A stretch of 50,586 nucleotides of DNA from an uncultured Treponema sp. (GCA_905372235.1 CAJPOF010000009.1:1-50586); one strand, 5' to 3'; numbered from the stretch's first letter, positions 16,882 through 25,659 are shown. Made by a program: numbers and translations. The notes: generated from the sequence alone by a model not told the origin.

Positions 16882-18651
16882 ATGGATTTTACTGAATTTA
16901 ATTTAGATGGGCGTCTTCTTAAAGGTCTTGAGGATGCCGGCTACACAAACTGCACCGAAGTTCAGGAGCAGGTTTTAAAGAATTCGCAGGATGGTTCGGA
17001 TCTGTATGTTCAATCCCAGACTGGAACCGGAAAGACTGCAGCTTACCTTGTTGCTATAATACAAGAACTTCTTTCGAAAGATGAAAAAAAGGGAAAGAAG
17101 GTTTTGGTTCTGGTTCCTACCCGGGAACTTGCTGTTCAAGTCGAGGAGGAAGCGAAGGTTCTTGCTGGGCCTGCAGGTCTTAGCGCGTTCAGTTTTTACG
17201 GCGGAGTAGGCTACGAAAAGCAGATTGCGGCAATAAAGAAGGGAGTGGATATAATCGTTTCAACTCCGGGGCGACTGATTGATTTGAGGGAAGGCGGAAA
17301 CATAGACCTTGCGGATGTGGCTTTTCTGGTCTGCGACGAGGCGGATCGTATGTTCGACATGGGGTTCTATCCTGACCTCCGCACTATCTTGAAGTTCATT
17401 CCGAAGAGTGAAGAAAGGCAGACAATGCTTTTTTCCGCAACGCTGAACACTTATGTGAAAAATCTTGCTTGGGAATACACCAGAGAGCCAAAAGAGATTG
17501 AGATTGCGGCGGAAAACATAACCGTAAGCGAGATTGATCAGGAACTTCTGCATGTCTCAAGCGATGAGAAGATGAAGCTTCTTCTTGGAATACTTAAAAA
17601 TGAAACGCCTTCCAGCGTGATAATTTTTTGCAACACAAAACGTATGTGCGAAGTCGTGGCAAAGCGACTTGAGATAAACGGACTGAAGTGCGAGTTCTTG
17701 ATAGGGGACCTTCCGCAAAAAAAGCGTCTTGAGATATTGAACAACGTTAAGGCGGGAAAAGTCGCAGTTCTTGTGGCGACGGATGTTGCTGCCCGCGGAA
17801 TCGATGTGGACGACCTTGCGATGGTTATAAACTATGACCTTCCGAACGAGGCTGAAAACTATGTGCATCGAATAGGACGTACAGCGCGCGCGGGAAAATC
17901 CGGAAAGGCGTATACTTTCTGTTCGGAGCAGGATGTGTACAATCTTCCGGCCATAGAACGTTTCATAGAAATGCAGATTCCATCGAAGGTCGCATATCCT
18001 GAGCAGATGATTGAGGACAGTTCTGCAGGCATCTACATAAGAACACAGAACTGGCATGACGATGACGAAGAGCCAAGAGGCGGAAGAAAGGGAAGAGCCT
18101 CTTATGGAAAAGGCGAAAAGCAAGCGCACAGAAAGGAAGGCTTCAGGGATTCCAAGGGGGATTTCAAAAAAGGCGGAAGAAAAGATTCGGGAAAGAAGAA
18201 TTTCGGTAAAAAAGACGGCGACTGGAAAGGCGGTTCGGATTTTAAAAATCATTCTTTCAAGAAAGATTCATGGAAGGGTTCTTCCAAAAAAGACGGAAAA
18301 AGAGCTTATTCACAGACTTCACGGGAAGATTTTGAAAAGCTCGAATCCATGAGTTCCGACGAGAGAATGAAATACTACAAGGAAAAATACGCTTTCTCAA
18401 AGGCATCTTCCTCTTCTTCGAATTCTTATTCGGGAAAAAACAAAAAAGGCGGCGGAAAAAATGACGGAAGGTTTGACGGAAAAAAATCTTCAGGATACGG
18501 AAAATCAAGAAATGGCGTAAATAAAGGCTATCCGTCAGGAAAATCCGGAAAGAAAAAGAATTACGATGCAGAAAATGGAAAAAGAAGCGGAGTAAAAGCG
18601 ACAGAAAAGAAGGGATTCCTTGCAAAACTCAAGGCCCTGTTCGGTCGCTAG
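16882..18651 (+). CDS. DEAD-box RNA helicase with basic low-complexity tail
   Basis: ATP-dependent RNA unwinding, likely in ribosome assembly or mRNA turnover. The 589-residue protein has all core motifs: Q motif around NCTEVQEQ, I QSQTGTGKT, Ia PTRELAVQ, Ib TPGRL, II DEAD (VCDEADRMFDMGF), III SAT, IV IIFCNTKR, V ATDVAARGIDV, VI HRIGRTARAG. The last 190 residues are Lys/Gly/Ser/Asp-rich and repetitive (GGRKDSGKKNFGKKDG), probably disordered and RNA-binding, ending in a short hydrophobic GFLAKLKALFGR. The family (RhlE, CsdA) cannot be fixed. No Shine-Dalgarno precedes the ATG. Confidence 0.94.
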   Translation: MDFTEFNLDGRLLKGLEDAGYTNCTEVQEQVLKNSQDGSDLYVQSQTGTGKTAAYLVAIIQELLSKDEKKGKKVLVLVPTRELAVQVEEEAKVLAGPAGLSAFSFYGGVGYEKQIAAIKKGVDIIVSTPGRLIDLREGGNIDLADVAFLVCDEADRMFDMGFYPDLRTILKFIPKSEERQTMLFSATLNTYVKNLAWEYTREPKEIEIAAENITVSEIDQELLHVSSDEKMKLLLGILKNETPSSVIIFCNTKRMCEVVAKRLEINGLKCEFLIGDLPQKKRLEILNNVKAGKVAVLVATDVAARGIDVDDLAMVINYDLPNEAENYVHRIGRTARAGKSGKAYTFCSEQDVYNLPAIERFIEMQIPSKVAYPEQMIEDSSAGIYIRTQNWHDDDEEPRGGRKGRASYGKGEKQAHRKEGFRDSKGDFKKGGRKDSGKKNFGKKDGDWKGGSDFKNHSFKKDSWKGSSKKDGKRAYSQTSREDFEKLESMSSDERMKYYKEKYAFSKASSSSSNSYSGKNKKGGGKNDGRFDGKKSSGYGKSRNGVNKGYPSGKSGKKKNYDAENGKRSGVKATEKKGFLAKLKALFGR

Positions 18652-18694
18652 AAAACGGCTTCTTTATAAAAATATTAAAACTTAGGAAAGATAA

Positions 18695-20347
18695 ATGATT
18701 ACAGTAAGCGATTTGAGCGTTCGTTTCAGCGAAAAGCCGCTTTTTAAGGATGTGAACTTAAAATTCACAAACGGAAACTGCTATGGAATAACGGGAGCGA
18801 ACGGAGCTGGAAAATCCACGTTTCTGAAGGTTCTTTCAGGCGACCTTGAGCATGATTCCGGTTCAATAACCATTACTACCGGAGAGCGTATGGCTGTCCT
18901 GAAGCAGGATCACTTTGCCTACGACGAGTATTCCGTGAAGGACACGGTGATGATGGGCTATCCGAAACTTTATGAGCTTACGAACGCCATAAATGAAATC
19001 TATGCCAAGGAAGATTTTTCCGACGAGGACGGAATAAAGGCTAGCGAAATGCAGGCTGATTTCGGCGAGATTGGAGGATATGAGGCGGAAAATCAGATAG
19101 AGCAGATGCTTTCGGGGCTTGGACTTGAGGAAGAATTCCACGACAAGATGATGAAGGAACTTGACGAAAGTCAGAAGGTTCGTGTTCTTCTTGCGCAGGC
19201 TATTTTCGGAAATCCCGATATTCTTCTTTTGGACGAACCGACAAACGGTCTTGATATTGAATCAATAACTTGGCTTGAGAATTTCCTTCTTGAATTCGAA
19301 AACACTGTTATAGTCGTAAGCCACGATCGCCATTTTCTGAACACTGTCTGCACATATATCTGCGACATTGACTACGGAAAAATCACCCAGTTCGCAGGAA
19401 ACTACGACTTTTGGTATCAGATGACCCAGGTAATGCAGAGGCAGGCGAAAGAGCAGCAGAAAAAAGCCGAAGACAAGATGAAAGACTTGAAAGAATTCAT
19501 CCTTAGATTCAGTTCGAATGCCGCAAAATCAAAACAGGCGACAAGCCGTAAAAAGATTTACGATAAAATTGCCCAGTCCGTGGAGGAACTTCCCGTTTCC
19601 ACCAGAAAATTTCCGTATGTGAATTTCAAGCCTGAGCGGGAAATTGGAAACAATGTCCTTGAGGTAAAGGACCTGAACATCAGCGACGAAGACGGAAATC
19701 CTCTTTTGAAGGATTTCAGCCTTAAAGTAAACAGAATGGAAAAAATCGCATTCGTGGGGCTTGAGCATAATTCTGTTTCCGCATTTTTTGACATAATAAA
19801 TGAGGCTAGAAAACCTGAAAGCGGCGATGTATATTGGGGGCAGACTACAAGCCACTCTTATCTACCAAGGGACAATTCTTCCTTTTTTGAAAACGACTTT
19901 AACATCACAGAATGGCTTAAGCAGTTTTCAAAAGACCAGGACGATGCGTATGTACGAGGATTTTTGGGGCGTATGATTTTTAGCGGAGATGAATCACTGA
20001 AGAAGGTTAAGGTTCTTTCCGGAGGCGAAAAAGTCCGATGTATGCTTTCAAAACTCATGCTCGCCGGCTCGAACGTGCTTGTGCTTGACGATCCGACAAA
20101 TCATCTTGACCTTGAGGCGATACAGTCCTTGAACGAGGCTCTTATAAATTTCCCCGGCGTAGTGCTTTTTACAAGCCATGACCACGAATTTATAGAATCG
20201 ATTGCAAACAGGATTGTCGAAATCACGCCGAACGGAATCATAGACCGCATGACAAATTTCGACAGTTATATTTCCGATCCTTCCATCACGGAAATACGGA
20301 AAAAAATGTACGAAGGAACGGGAAAGAAACTCAAGTTCAGGATTTGA
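18695..20347 (+). CDS. ABC-F ATPase, YbiT/YkpA type
   Basis: A soluble 550-residue tandem ABC protein of the ABC-F class, whose members act on ribosomes. Domain 1: Walker A GANGAGKST, degenerate signature LDESQKVRV, Walker B DILLLDEPTNGLD, H-switch VVSHDRHFL. A charged linker (about 245-290) includes RFSSNAAKSKQATSRKK. Domain 2: the P-loop is lost (AFVGLEHNSVSAFFDII), but the signature LSGGEKVR, LVLDDPTNHLD and TSHDHEF are present. From memory, loss of the second P-loop is a feature of the YkpA/YbiT subfamily, so this is not decay. AGGAAAG precedes the ATG. A hairpin follows the stop. Confidence 0.9.
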   Translation: MITVSDLSVRFSEKPLFKDVNLKFTNGNCYGITGANGAGKSTFLKVLSGDLEHDSGSITITTGERMAVLKQDHFAYDEYSVKDTVMMGYPKLYELTNAINEIYAKEDFSDEDGIKASEMQADFGEIGGYEAENQIEQMLSGLGLEEEFHDKMMKELDESQKVRVLLAQAIFGNPDILLLDEPTNGLDIESITWLENFLLEFENTVIVVSHDRHFLNTVCTYICDIDYGKITQFAGNYDFWYQMTQVMQRQAKEQQKKAEDKMKDLKEFILRFSSNAAKSKQATSRKKIYDKIAQSVEELPVSTRKFPYVNFKPEREIGNNVLEVKDLNISDEDGNPLLKDFSLKVNRMEKIAFVGLEHNSVSAFFDIINEARKPESGDVYWGQTTSHSYLPRDNSSFFENDFNITEWLKQFSKDQDDAYVRGFLGRMIFSGDESLKKVKVLSGGEKVRCMLSKLMLAGSNVLVLDDPTNHLDLEAIQSLNEALINFPGVVLFTSHDHEFIESIANRIVEITPNGIIDRMTNFDSYISDPSITEIRKKMYEGTGKKLKFRI

Positions 20348-20351
20348 TTTT

Positions 20352-20401
20352 AAGGCGGCGTTTTGCGTCCTCTTGTTTGAGGCTGGAAAATGCCGCTTTT
20401 T
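20352..20401 (+). terminator. terminator-like hairpin after the ABC-F gene
   Basis: AAGGCGGCGTTTT (20352-20364) pairs, with one mismatch and a wobble, with AAAATGCCGCTTTT (20387-20400) and is followed by T. The loop is long (22 bases), so it is a weaker call than the others. Confidence 0.55.
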
Positions 20402-20488
20402 AATTCAAGTTTTCGGAGTGCCTCTGTCGATTTTTTACACGGATTACAAATAAAATCTAAGCGAAAATACAAAATCGTGAGAAAAATT

Positions 20489-20778
20489 ATGCCGACCCCG
20501 TATAATTGGCGCACCTACCCGCAAATGTGTGTCGGCTTTTGGAAAAACGTCAAAACACGCCGTACGAGCTTGCGGCGGAAAATTTGAAAAAAACGCATTC
20601 GGAGACGATGCGACTTATCGACACGTTTTCCGACGAGCAGGTGTTTACAAAAAATATTTTTTCATGGACGGGAAACTCGTCGCTCGGAACTTACTGCGTG
20701 TCGGCAACCTCAAGCCATTACGACTGGGCGATAAAATATATTAAGCAAACTATAAAAAGTTTCCGTGCAAGAAATTAG
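20489..20778 (+). pseudogene. ClbS/DfsB-family remnant, truncated and frameshifted
   Basis: The C-terminal part of a ClbS/DfsB (DUF1706) four-helix protein is readable, but only across two frames. Frame one gives MPTPYNWRTYPQMCVGFWKK from 20489; the sequence then continues in another frame as RQNTPYELAAENLKKTH, TFSDEQVFTKNIFSWTG, SLGTYCVSATSSHYDWAIK to the stop at 20778. The switch falls in the run GGAAAAACGTC near 20540-20550 and is explained by one missing A. The N-terminal half of the family is absent. Intact relatives include the colibactin self-resistance protein ClbS. No function is expected here. Confidence 0.75.
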
Positions 20779-20841
20779 CAAACTGCGAACGCGGAAAAGT
20801 ACAAAACCGGATTTGTGTTTGATTTTGTAGAGTTTTTTTAA

Positions 20842-20965
20842 TCCCCTGCCGCATTGCGGTACTTTCTTATTCTTACATAAATAGAATCTCTAATAATTTT
20901 TTAAATTTTGGACTGTCCTTTCTTTTGGGACAGCTCCTTTAATCTATTTCCGGCTCGTAAGCCGG
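20842..20965. other. cluster of small hairpins
   Basis: Between the ClbS remnant and the acidic gene lie CCGC-ATT-GCGG (near 20848), GGACTGTCC with GGGACAG (20910-20935), and a perfect AGCCGG hairpin, TCCGGCT-CGTA-AGCCGGA (20949-20966). The last one adjoins the terminator at 20966-21005. No reading frame is supported. Confidence 0.5.
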
Positions 20966-21005
20966 AAAAAATAGCCGATACCAATTTCAGTTTACGGATC
21001 GGCTA
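20966..21005 (-). terminator. intrinsic terminator of the acidic gene
   Basis: Read on the minus strand, TAGCCGAT (complement of 20998-21005) pairs with ATCGGCTA (complement of 20972-20979), followed by a T run (the A run 20966-20971 on the plus strand). It lies about 35 bases past the stop of the acidic gene. Confidence 0.85.
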
Positions 21006-21039
21006 TAAATCTAAAACTACCTAATAAAAAAAATATTTA

Positions 21040-21306
21040 TTATTCATCGTCAGAATCATGGTAATCTTTACGTTCTAAATAATTATTATACTCATCAGCA
21101 TCTTGTTCATTAGCCGGTTCATATCCATCCGGTATATCATCCCATGAATTAATTTCAATAGCTTCTCTAGAGTCTCCAATTTCCAAATCAACATTTGATA
21201 TTGAGTTCTTATCATAACCATCTTCATCATCGTTACAATTGCTTCTTGCGTAATCTTCTGTCCATTGAACTTCTACTTCTCGTGGCTCATCAAATTCATC
21301 ACTCAT
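21040..21306 (-). CDS. small highly acidic protein of unknown function
   Basis: An 88-residue protein beginning MSDEFDEPREVEVQWTED and ending DYHDSDDE. About 32 of 88 residues are Asp or Glu and only about 6 are Lys or Arg, so it is strongly negative. There is no signal peptide, membrane segment or repeat. The ATG at 21306 has GGAGA nine bases upstream on the minus strand; the longer frame to 21390 has no such site. A strong terminator follows, supporting it as a real gene. Such composition is typical of DNA mimics, anti-restriction proteins and some antitoxins, but no family is recognised and none should be assigned. Confidence 0.65.
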   Translation of the reverse strand: MSDEFDEPREVEVQWTEDYARSNCNDDEDGYDKNSISNVDLEIGDSREAIEINSWDDIPDGYEPANEQDADEYNNYLERKDYHDSDDE

Positions 21307-21600
21307 ATGATTATGTCTCCTAGATAAATAGAATTTTAAGATTGAGTTAAATTTGCTTGTACAAATGTTCATGTCACACGGAGCAAACAATTAATTTTCA
21401 ATCTTTTATGCATTGTAACCCCTTCCCATTGAATTTTGTCAACTATTTTTTGCAGGGTAAGAGAATGTTTTTACTCTAAATAAAACCTAATTTTATTGAA
21501 CTCCGCATAAAATCGTTCGTATAAAGAAGTATTTTGGGATTCATTTTTTGTTTTCCTGAAAAATCGAAAGTGAATCTTTTTGTATAAAAAAAATTTCTCA

Positions 21601-21629
21601 TTTACAATTTTTTGCTTGTGTTTTATAGT
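21601..21629 (+). promoter_or_regulatory. candidate promoter of rnfC
   Basis: TTTACA (21601-21606) and TATAGT (21624-21629) are spaced by 17 bases. The rnfC ATG at 21639 begins 10 bases after the last base of the -10 and has no Shine-Dalgarno, again consistent with a leaderless or nearly leaderless message. The rest of the 331-base divergent gap between the acidic gene and rnfC (21307-21638) is AT-rich with no reading frame I can support. Confidence 0.5.
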
Positions 21630-21638
21630 TTTAGTGAT

Positions 21639-22961
21639 ATGAAACTGCATACTTTTAGGGGTGGAATTCACCCTAGGGAAATGAAGGAGCTTACCTGCAA
21701 GTGTCCTTTGAGTCCTGCGTTTCCTTCGTCAAGGAAGGTTACGATTCCGGTGACTATGGGAGGAGCCCCAAACACTCCTTTGGTGAAGGTTGGGGATCAA
21801 GTTGCCAGAGGTCAGATGATTTCCTTCGGGGAAAAACCGATGAACACTCCTGTTCATTCTTCTGTAGCGGGCGTTGTGAAAAAAATCTGCAATTCTCTTG
21901 TCACGGGGAACATGGAAGTTCCGTGCATAGTCATCGAGGCGGACGATTCTGAAAGGACTTCGCTGATGGAGCCTCTTGACCCGTTTGCTTGCGATTTTTC
22001 GACCGCGTTGAACCGCATTCGGGATGCCGGAATAGTCGGAATGGGAGGTGCTTCGTTTCCCGCTCACATAAAACTTAATCCGCCTAAAGACAAAAAAATC
22101 GAATATGTGCTTGTGAATGCCGCAGAATGCGAGCCATATCTTACCTGCGACGAGCGGACTCTTCTTGAAACTCCGGAAAAACTTGTGGACGGGCTTGCGA
22201 TTGTGCTTCATCTTGTGGAGGCAAAGGGAATCATTGCTTTGGAAGACAACAAGGCATACATCGCACCGATTCTAAAATCCCTGATTGAAAAAAAAGGCTA
22301 CGAGACTTGCATGAGCGTTTCCCTTGTAAAGACAAAATACCCCCAAGGCTCGGAAAAATTCATTGTGTCGGCATGCATAGGCGTTGAAATTCCATCGGGG
22401 AAACTTCCTGCGGACGCGGGCGTAATCATAAGCAATGTCGGAACTTTATGCGCCGTAAGCGATGCGTTCCGTTTGGGGCTTCCGCTCATAGAGCGAAACC
22501 TTACCATAAGCGGCGGCGCTGTTGAAAATCCGTGCAACATTCGTGTCCCAATCGGAACTCTTGTAAGCGACCTGATTCCCGGCTCGTTTTCCTTAAAACA
22601 AGGGGAGTGCGTAAAAATTATATCGGGAGGCCCGATGATGGGCTTTTCGATGAGTTCTGCGGCTTTTCCCGTTGCAAAAGGAACAAGCGGAGTTACTTTC
22701 CTTACAAAAAAAGAGACTTTTCTTACGGAAGAAGAGCCGTGCATCTCGTGCGGAAAATGTTCCGCCTCGTGCCCCATGCGTCTTAATCCTGTTCTCATGA
22801 ACAGGGAGTTGAAGGCGCAGAATTTGGCAAAGGCAAAAAGATTCGGTCTTATGGACTGCATAGAGTGTGGCTGCTGCGCTTTTGTTTGTCCTGCAAACAT
22901 AAATCTTGTGCAACGTTTCAGGCTCGGAAAGGCTTTGGTGCGAAGTTCCATGGCGCGTTGA
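21639..22961 (+). CDS. rnfC: Rnf complex subunit C
   Basis: Soluble Fe-S and flavin subunit of the Rnf complex, which couples ferredoxin:NAD electron transfer to Na or H export. The 440-residue protein starts MKLHTFRGGIHP and contains the barrel-sandwich segment (GAPNTPLVKVGDQVARGQ, NTPVHSSVAGVV), the NADH/FMN-binding region GMGGASFPAHIKL and VNAAECEPYLTCDER, and two [4Fe-4S] motifs near the C-terminus: CISCGKCSASCPMRLNP and CIECGCCAFVCPANI. The ATG at 21639 is chosen by homology. First gene of rnfCDGEAB. A 137-base gap with hairpins separates it from rnfD. Confidence 0.95.
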   Translation: MKLHTFRGGIHPREMKELTCKCPLSPAFPSSRKVTIPVTMGGAPNTPLVKVGDQVARGQMISFGEKPMNTPVHSSVAGVVKKICNSLVTGNMEVPCIVIEADDSERTSLMEPLDPFACDFSTALNRIRDAGIVGMGGASFPAHIKLNPPKDKKIEYVLVNAAECEPYLTCDERTLLETPEKLVDGLAIVLHLVEAKGIIALEDNKAYIAPILKSLIEKKGYETCMSVSLVKTKYPQGSEKFIVSACIGVEIPSGKLPADAGVIISNVGTLCAVSDAFRLGLPLIERNLTISGGAVENPCNIRVPIGTLVSDLIPGSFSLKQGECVKIISGGPMMGFSMSSAAFPVAKGTSGVTFLTKKETFLTEEEPCISCGKCSASCPMRLNPVLMNRELKAQNLAKAKRFGLMDCIECGCCAFVCPANINLVQRFRLGKALVRSSMAR

Positions 22962-23046
22962 ATTTGAAAGCGGAAGAAAACGTAAGTTTGCGTTTGGGCA
23001 AACTTTTATATCATGCGTACGTTCCTGCTCTTTTACGGACGTGCCT

Positions 23047-23076
23047 AAAAAGTCAACCGAAAGTTGGGACTTTTTC
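23047..23076 (+). terminator. terminator-like hairpin between rnfC and rnfD
   Basis: AAAAGTC (up to 23054) pairs with GACTTTT (from 23068), with AAC/GTT inside the loop, followed by T. A second hairpin, AAGTTTG/CAAACTT (about 22983-23004), lies upstream in the same gap. It could reduce transcription into rnfD or stabilise the rnfC message. Confidence 0.6.
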
Positions 23077-23098
23077 TTGATTTTCTATGGGAGAAAAA

Positions 23099-24241
23099 AT
23101 GGCTGAAAATAGATTTTACCTTGCGTCTAGTCCTCATTTTTCAATGAATCTTTCGACGCAGAAAATAATGCTTTCCGTTATAATCGCGCTCTTACCCGAA
23201 TGCATTTACGGTGTCGTGATTTTCGGATTCAGTGCTTTGGCTGTGATTTTCACGGGAGTTTTAAGCTGCGTGCTTTTCGAACTTTTGTTTCAGCTTGCGA
23301 CCAGACAAAAGCTTCTTATAAGGGATCTTAGCGCGGTTGTTTCGGGGATTTTGCTTGCTTTGGTATGCCCTTCGACTGTTCCGCTTTGGATTGTAGTTCT
23401 TGGGGGAGCGGTTGCGATGATTGTCGCAAAGGGACTTTTCGGCGGAATAGGCGCAAACGTGTTCAATCCGGCGTTGACTGGTCGTGCTGTGCTTTTCTTG
23501 AGTTTTCCCGTATCGATGGGCGCAAAGTGGTACGAACCGACGCTTGTTCCACGCATATACCAGGAGATTATGGAAAAGTCACTTTCCTTGCAGAATATGG
23601 ATGCCATGGCAAATGCGACTGTGTGGGACGGAATTACCGCCGCCACAAGCCTTTCTGCGATAAAAAGAGGGCAACTTTCCGCCGATAGCTTCACCTGGCT
23701 TTCGTTTTTTTGGGGAAACAGGGCAGGCTGCATAGGAGAAACGTCCGTATTCCTTATTGCAATTTCGTTCGTTTTTCTTCTTGCGTTACGAATCATCGAC
23801 TGGAGGGCTACGTTTTCCATGCTGGGAACTTTTGCCCTTGCGACCTTTATTCTTGTTTTCGCAAAGACTTCCGACGCTTTTGACGCTTTTAAGAATGTCG
23901 GAATGGGTTTGCTTACAGGCGGAATCGTGTTCGGCTCTGTGTTCATGGTCACGGACTATGCGACAACACCCGTTACAGCTCCCGGACGCCTTGTGTTCGG
24001 TTTTGGCTGCGGACTTATCACGTTCCTTATAAGGAATTTCGGAGGCTACCCCGAAGGCGTGATGTTCAGCATTCTTATAATGAACGCATTTTCTCCGTTT
24101 TTGAACAATCTTACGGTCAGAATGTACGGTTACGGTAAAAAAGGGAACAGAAGGCTGAATCCGAAAAAAATAGACATGGAATTCAACATTGGAAAAAATC
24201 CGGAGGTTTCTGATTGCCAAAAAGGAGGAAGCAATGACTAG
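23099..24241 (+). CDS. rnfD: Rnf complex subunit D
   Basis: Integral membrane flavoprotein of the Rnf complex, related to NqrB. The 380-residue protein has about ten hydrophobic segments, the N-terminal SPHFSMNLSTQKIML, the NPALTGRAVLFLSFP loop, the covalent FMN site VWDGITAATSLS (Thr), and FMVTDYATTPVTAPGRL. The ATG at 23099 has GGGAG upstream; an ATG at 23087 overlaps that site and is less likely. It overlaps rnfG by 8 bases. Confidence 0.95.
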   Translation: MAENRFYLASSPHFSMNLSTQKIMLSVIIALLPECIYGVVIFGFSALAVIFTGVLSCVLFELLFQLATRQKLLIRDLSAVVSGILLALVCPSTVPLWIVVLGGAVAMIVAKGLFGGIGANVFNPALTGRAVLFLSFPVSMGAKWYEPTLVPRIYQEIMEKSLSLQNMDAMANATVWDGITAATSLSAIKRGQLSADSFTWLSFFWGNRAGCIGETSVFLIAISFVFLLALRIIDWRATFSMLGTFALATFILVFAKTSDAFDAFKNVGMGLLTGGIVFGSVFMVTDYATTPVTAPGRLVFGFGCGLITFLIRNFGGYPEGVMFSILIMNAFSPFLNNLTVRMYGYGKKGNRRLNPKKIDMEFNIGKNPEVSDCQKGGSND

Positions 24242-24845
24242 TTTTTCCGCAAAAGGGAATCTTGAGATGGTAAAACTTGGGCTTATTCTTTCTCTGTATG
24301 CTTCTCTTTCGTGCGCTGTTCTTGCGGTGGTGAACAATTTTACCGCTCCAAGGATTGCAAAAAATCAGGAAATGAAAATCGCTGCTTCAATGAGGGCGTT
24401 TTTTCCGGATGACGATTTTGTTTTTGAGAGTGTCAAAGATTTCGGCTCTAAGGCAAGCGGTCAAATAAAGATAGAAAGCATTATAATCGCAAAAAAAGAA
24501 GGTTCTCTTGTGGGGGGAGCTGTTCAGGTTACAGGCCCTACATACGATCAGGGGACGATTCTTGTCGGAATGAAGGTTGACGGAACTTTGACGGGTTTGA
24601 AATTCCTTAAACTTTCCGATTCGCCCGGATTCGGCTTGAAGGCAAACGATCCGACATTCGCCCTTCCGAGCGGAGAGACTTTTTACGGTCAGTTCGAGGG
24701 AAAGAACGCAAAGGACGGTTTTTCTTTGGGTGAAAACTTCGACGCAATCTCAGGGGCAACGATAACTTCCGTTGGGGTTGCAAATCTCCTTGATGCGGGA
24801 ACCTCGGCGCTTTTCGGATATTTTGAAGGAGCAAAAAATGAATAG
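24234..24845 (+). CDS. rnfG: Rnf complex subunit G
   Basis: Membrane-anchored flavoprotein subunit of Rnf, related to NqrC. The 203-residue protein has one N-terminal transmembrane segment (about 12-35) and the covalent FMN motif ISGATITSVGV (Thr) near the C-terminus, preceded by LKFLKLSDSPGFG, another family landmark. AAGGAGG lies just before the ATG. It overlaps rnfD at its start and rnfE at its end, so translation of the three is coupled. Confidence 0.95.
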   Translation: MTSFSAKGNLEMVKLGLILSLYASLSCAVLAVVNNFTAPRIAKNQEMKIAASMRAFFPDDDFVFESVKDFGSKASGQIKIESIIIAKKEGSLVGGAVQVTGPTYDQGTILVGMKVDGTLTGLKFLKLSDSPGFGLKANDPTFALPSGETFYGQFEGKNAKDGFSLGENFDAISGATITSVGVANLLDAGTSALFGYFEGAKNE

Positions 24846-25587
24846 AAAACTCAAAATATTTACAAACGGATTTCTTAGGGAAAATCCGCTTCTTGTACTG
24901 AACATAGGGCTTTGCTCGTCCCTTGGAGTTACCACAAGCATTTTCAACGGAATCGGAATGGGCGTTGGAATGACGTTCGTGCTTTTTATGAGCGAGATTG
25001 TAATCAGCGTTTTCAGAAAAAAAATTCCTTCATCGATAAGGCTTCCGGTTTTCATAATAATAATCGCGGCGTTCACCACCATAGTTCAGCTTGTTTTGAA
25101 TGCCTATGTGGAATCCCTTTACGAGGCTTTAGGCGTGTTTCTTCCGCTGATTGTGGTGAACTGCATCATAATGGGACGTGTGGAAGCGTTTGCGTCCAAG
25201 AACACTGTTTTGGATTCCGTGCTTGATTCTTTGGGTATGGGAATTGGATATACGGTTGTCCTTGTGCTTATTTCGTTTTTTAGGGAACTTCTTGGAGGCG
25301 GAACTCTTCTTTCCGGCACTGCGCTAAAACTGGAACTTATTCCTGAAGATTTTAGGATTGGTGTGTTCAACAGCGCGCCCGGAGGATTTTTGGTGTTCGG
25401 TTTTCTTGCGGCTCTGCTTCAGGGGCTAAGGCAGGCTAGGGCAAGAAAGAAGGACGTTCCTTATGTTCCGGAAGAGCCGGGATGCGCTTCGTGCAAACTT
25501 TCATGTCCCTCAAAGGAAAACGCTCCGCCCAAAACGGACGTTTTGAAAGATTCTGCAAACGGAAATCCGGAGACGAAGGAGACATGA
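24838..25587 (+). CDS. rnfE: Rnf complex subunit E with cysteine-bearing tail
   Basis: Six-helix membrane subunit of Rnf, related to NqrD. The 249-residue protein has NPLLVLNIGLCSSLGVTTS near the start, NCIIMGRVEAFAS in the middle and FRELLGGGTLL later, all family landmarks; the paired membrane Cys residues are in LCSSL and NCIIMGR. After the last helix there is an unusual hydrophilic tail with GCASCKLSCPSK (Cys-x2-Cys-x3-Cys) followed by a Pro/Lys/Glu-rich end, making the protein longer than the usual 200-230 residues. Confidence 0.93.
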   Translation: MNRKLKIFTNGFLRENPLLVLNIGLCSSLGVTTSIFNGIGMGVGMTFVLFMSEIVISVFRKKIPSSIRLPVFIIIIAAFTTIVQLVLNAYVESLYEALGVFLPLIVVNCIIMGRVEAFASKNTVLDSVLDSLGMGIGYTVVLVLISFFRELLGGGTLLSGTALKLELIPEDFRIGVFNSAPGGFLVFGFLAALLQGLRQARARKKDVPYVPEEPGCASCKLSCPSKENAPPKTDVLKDSANGNPETKET

Positions 25588-25659
25588 TGATTTTTGTAAA
25601 ACGCCTTGGTTTTTTGAAGGATTTTTTGGTTTCAAGTCCTTTCTTTCAGGAGGAAAATA

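Noticed and set aside
18695..20347. Decayed second ATPase domain of the ABC-F protein as a sign of loss of function
   Set aside because: The rest of domain 2 is well conserved, and the YkpA/YbiT subfamily, as I recall it, also lacks a normal second P-loop.
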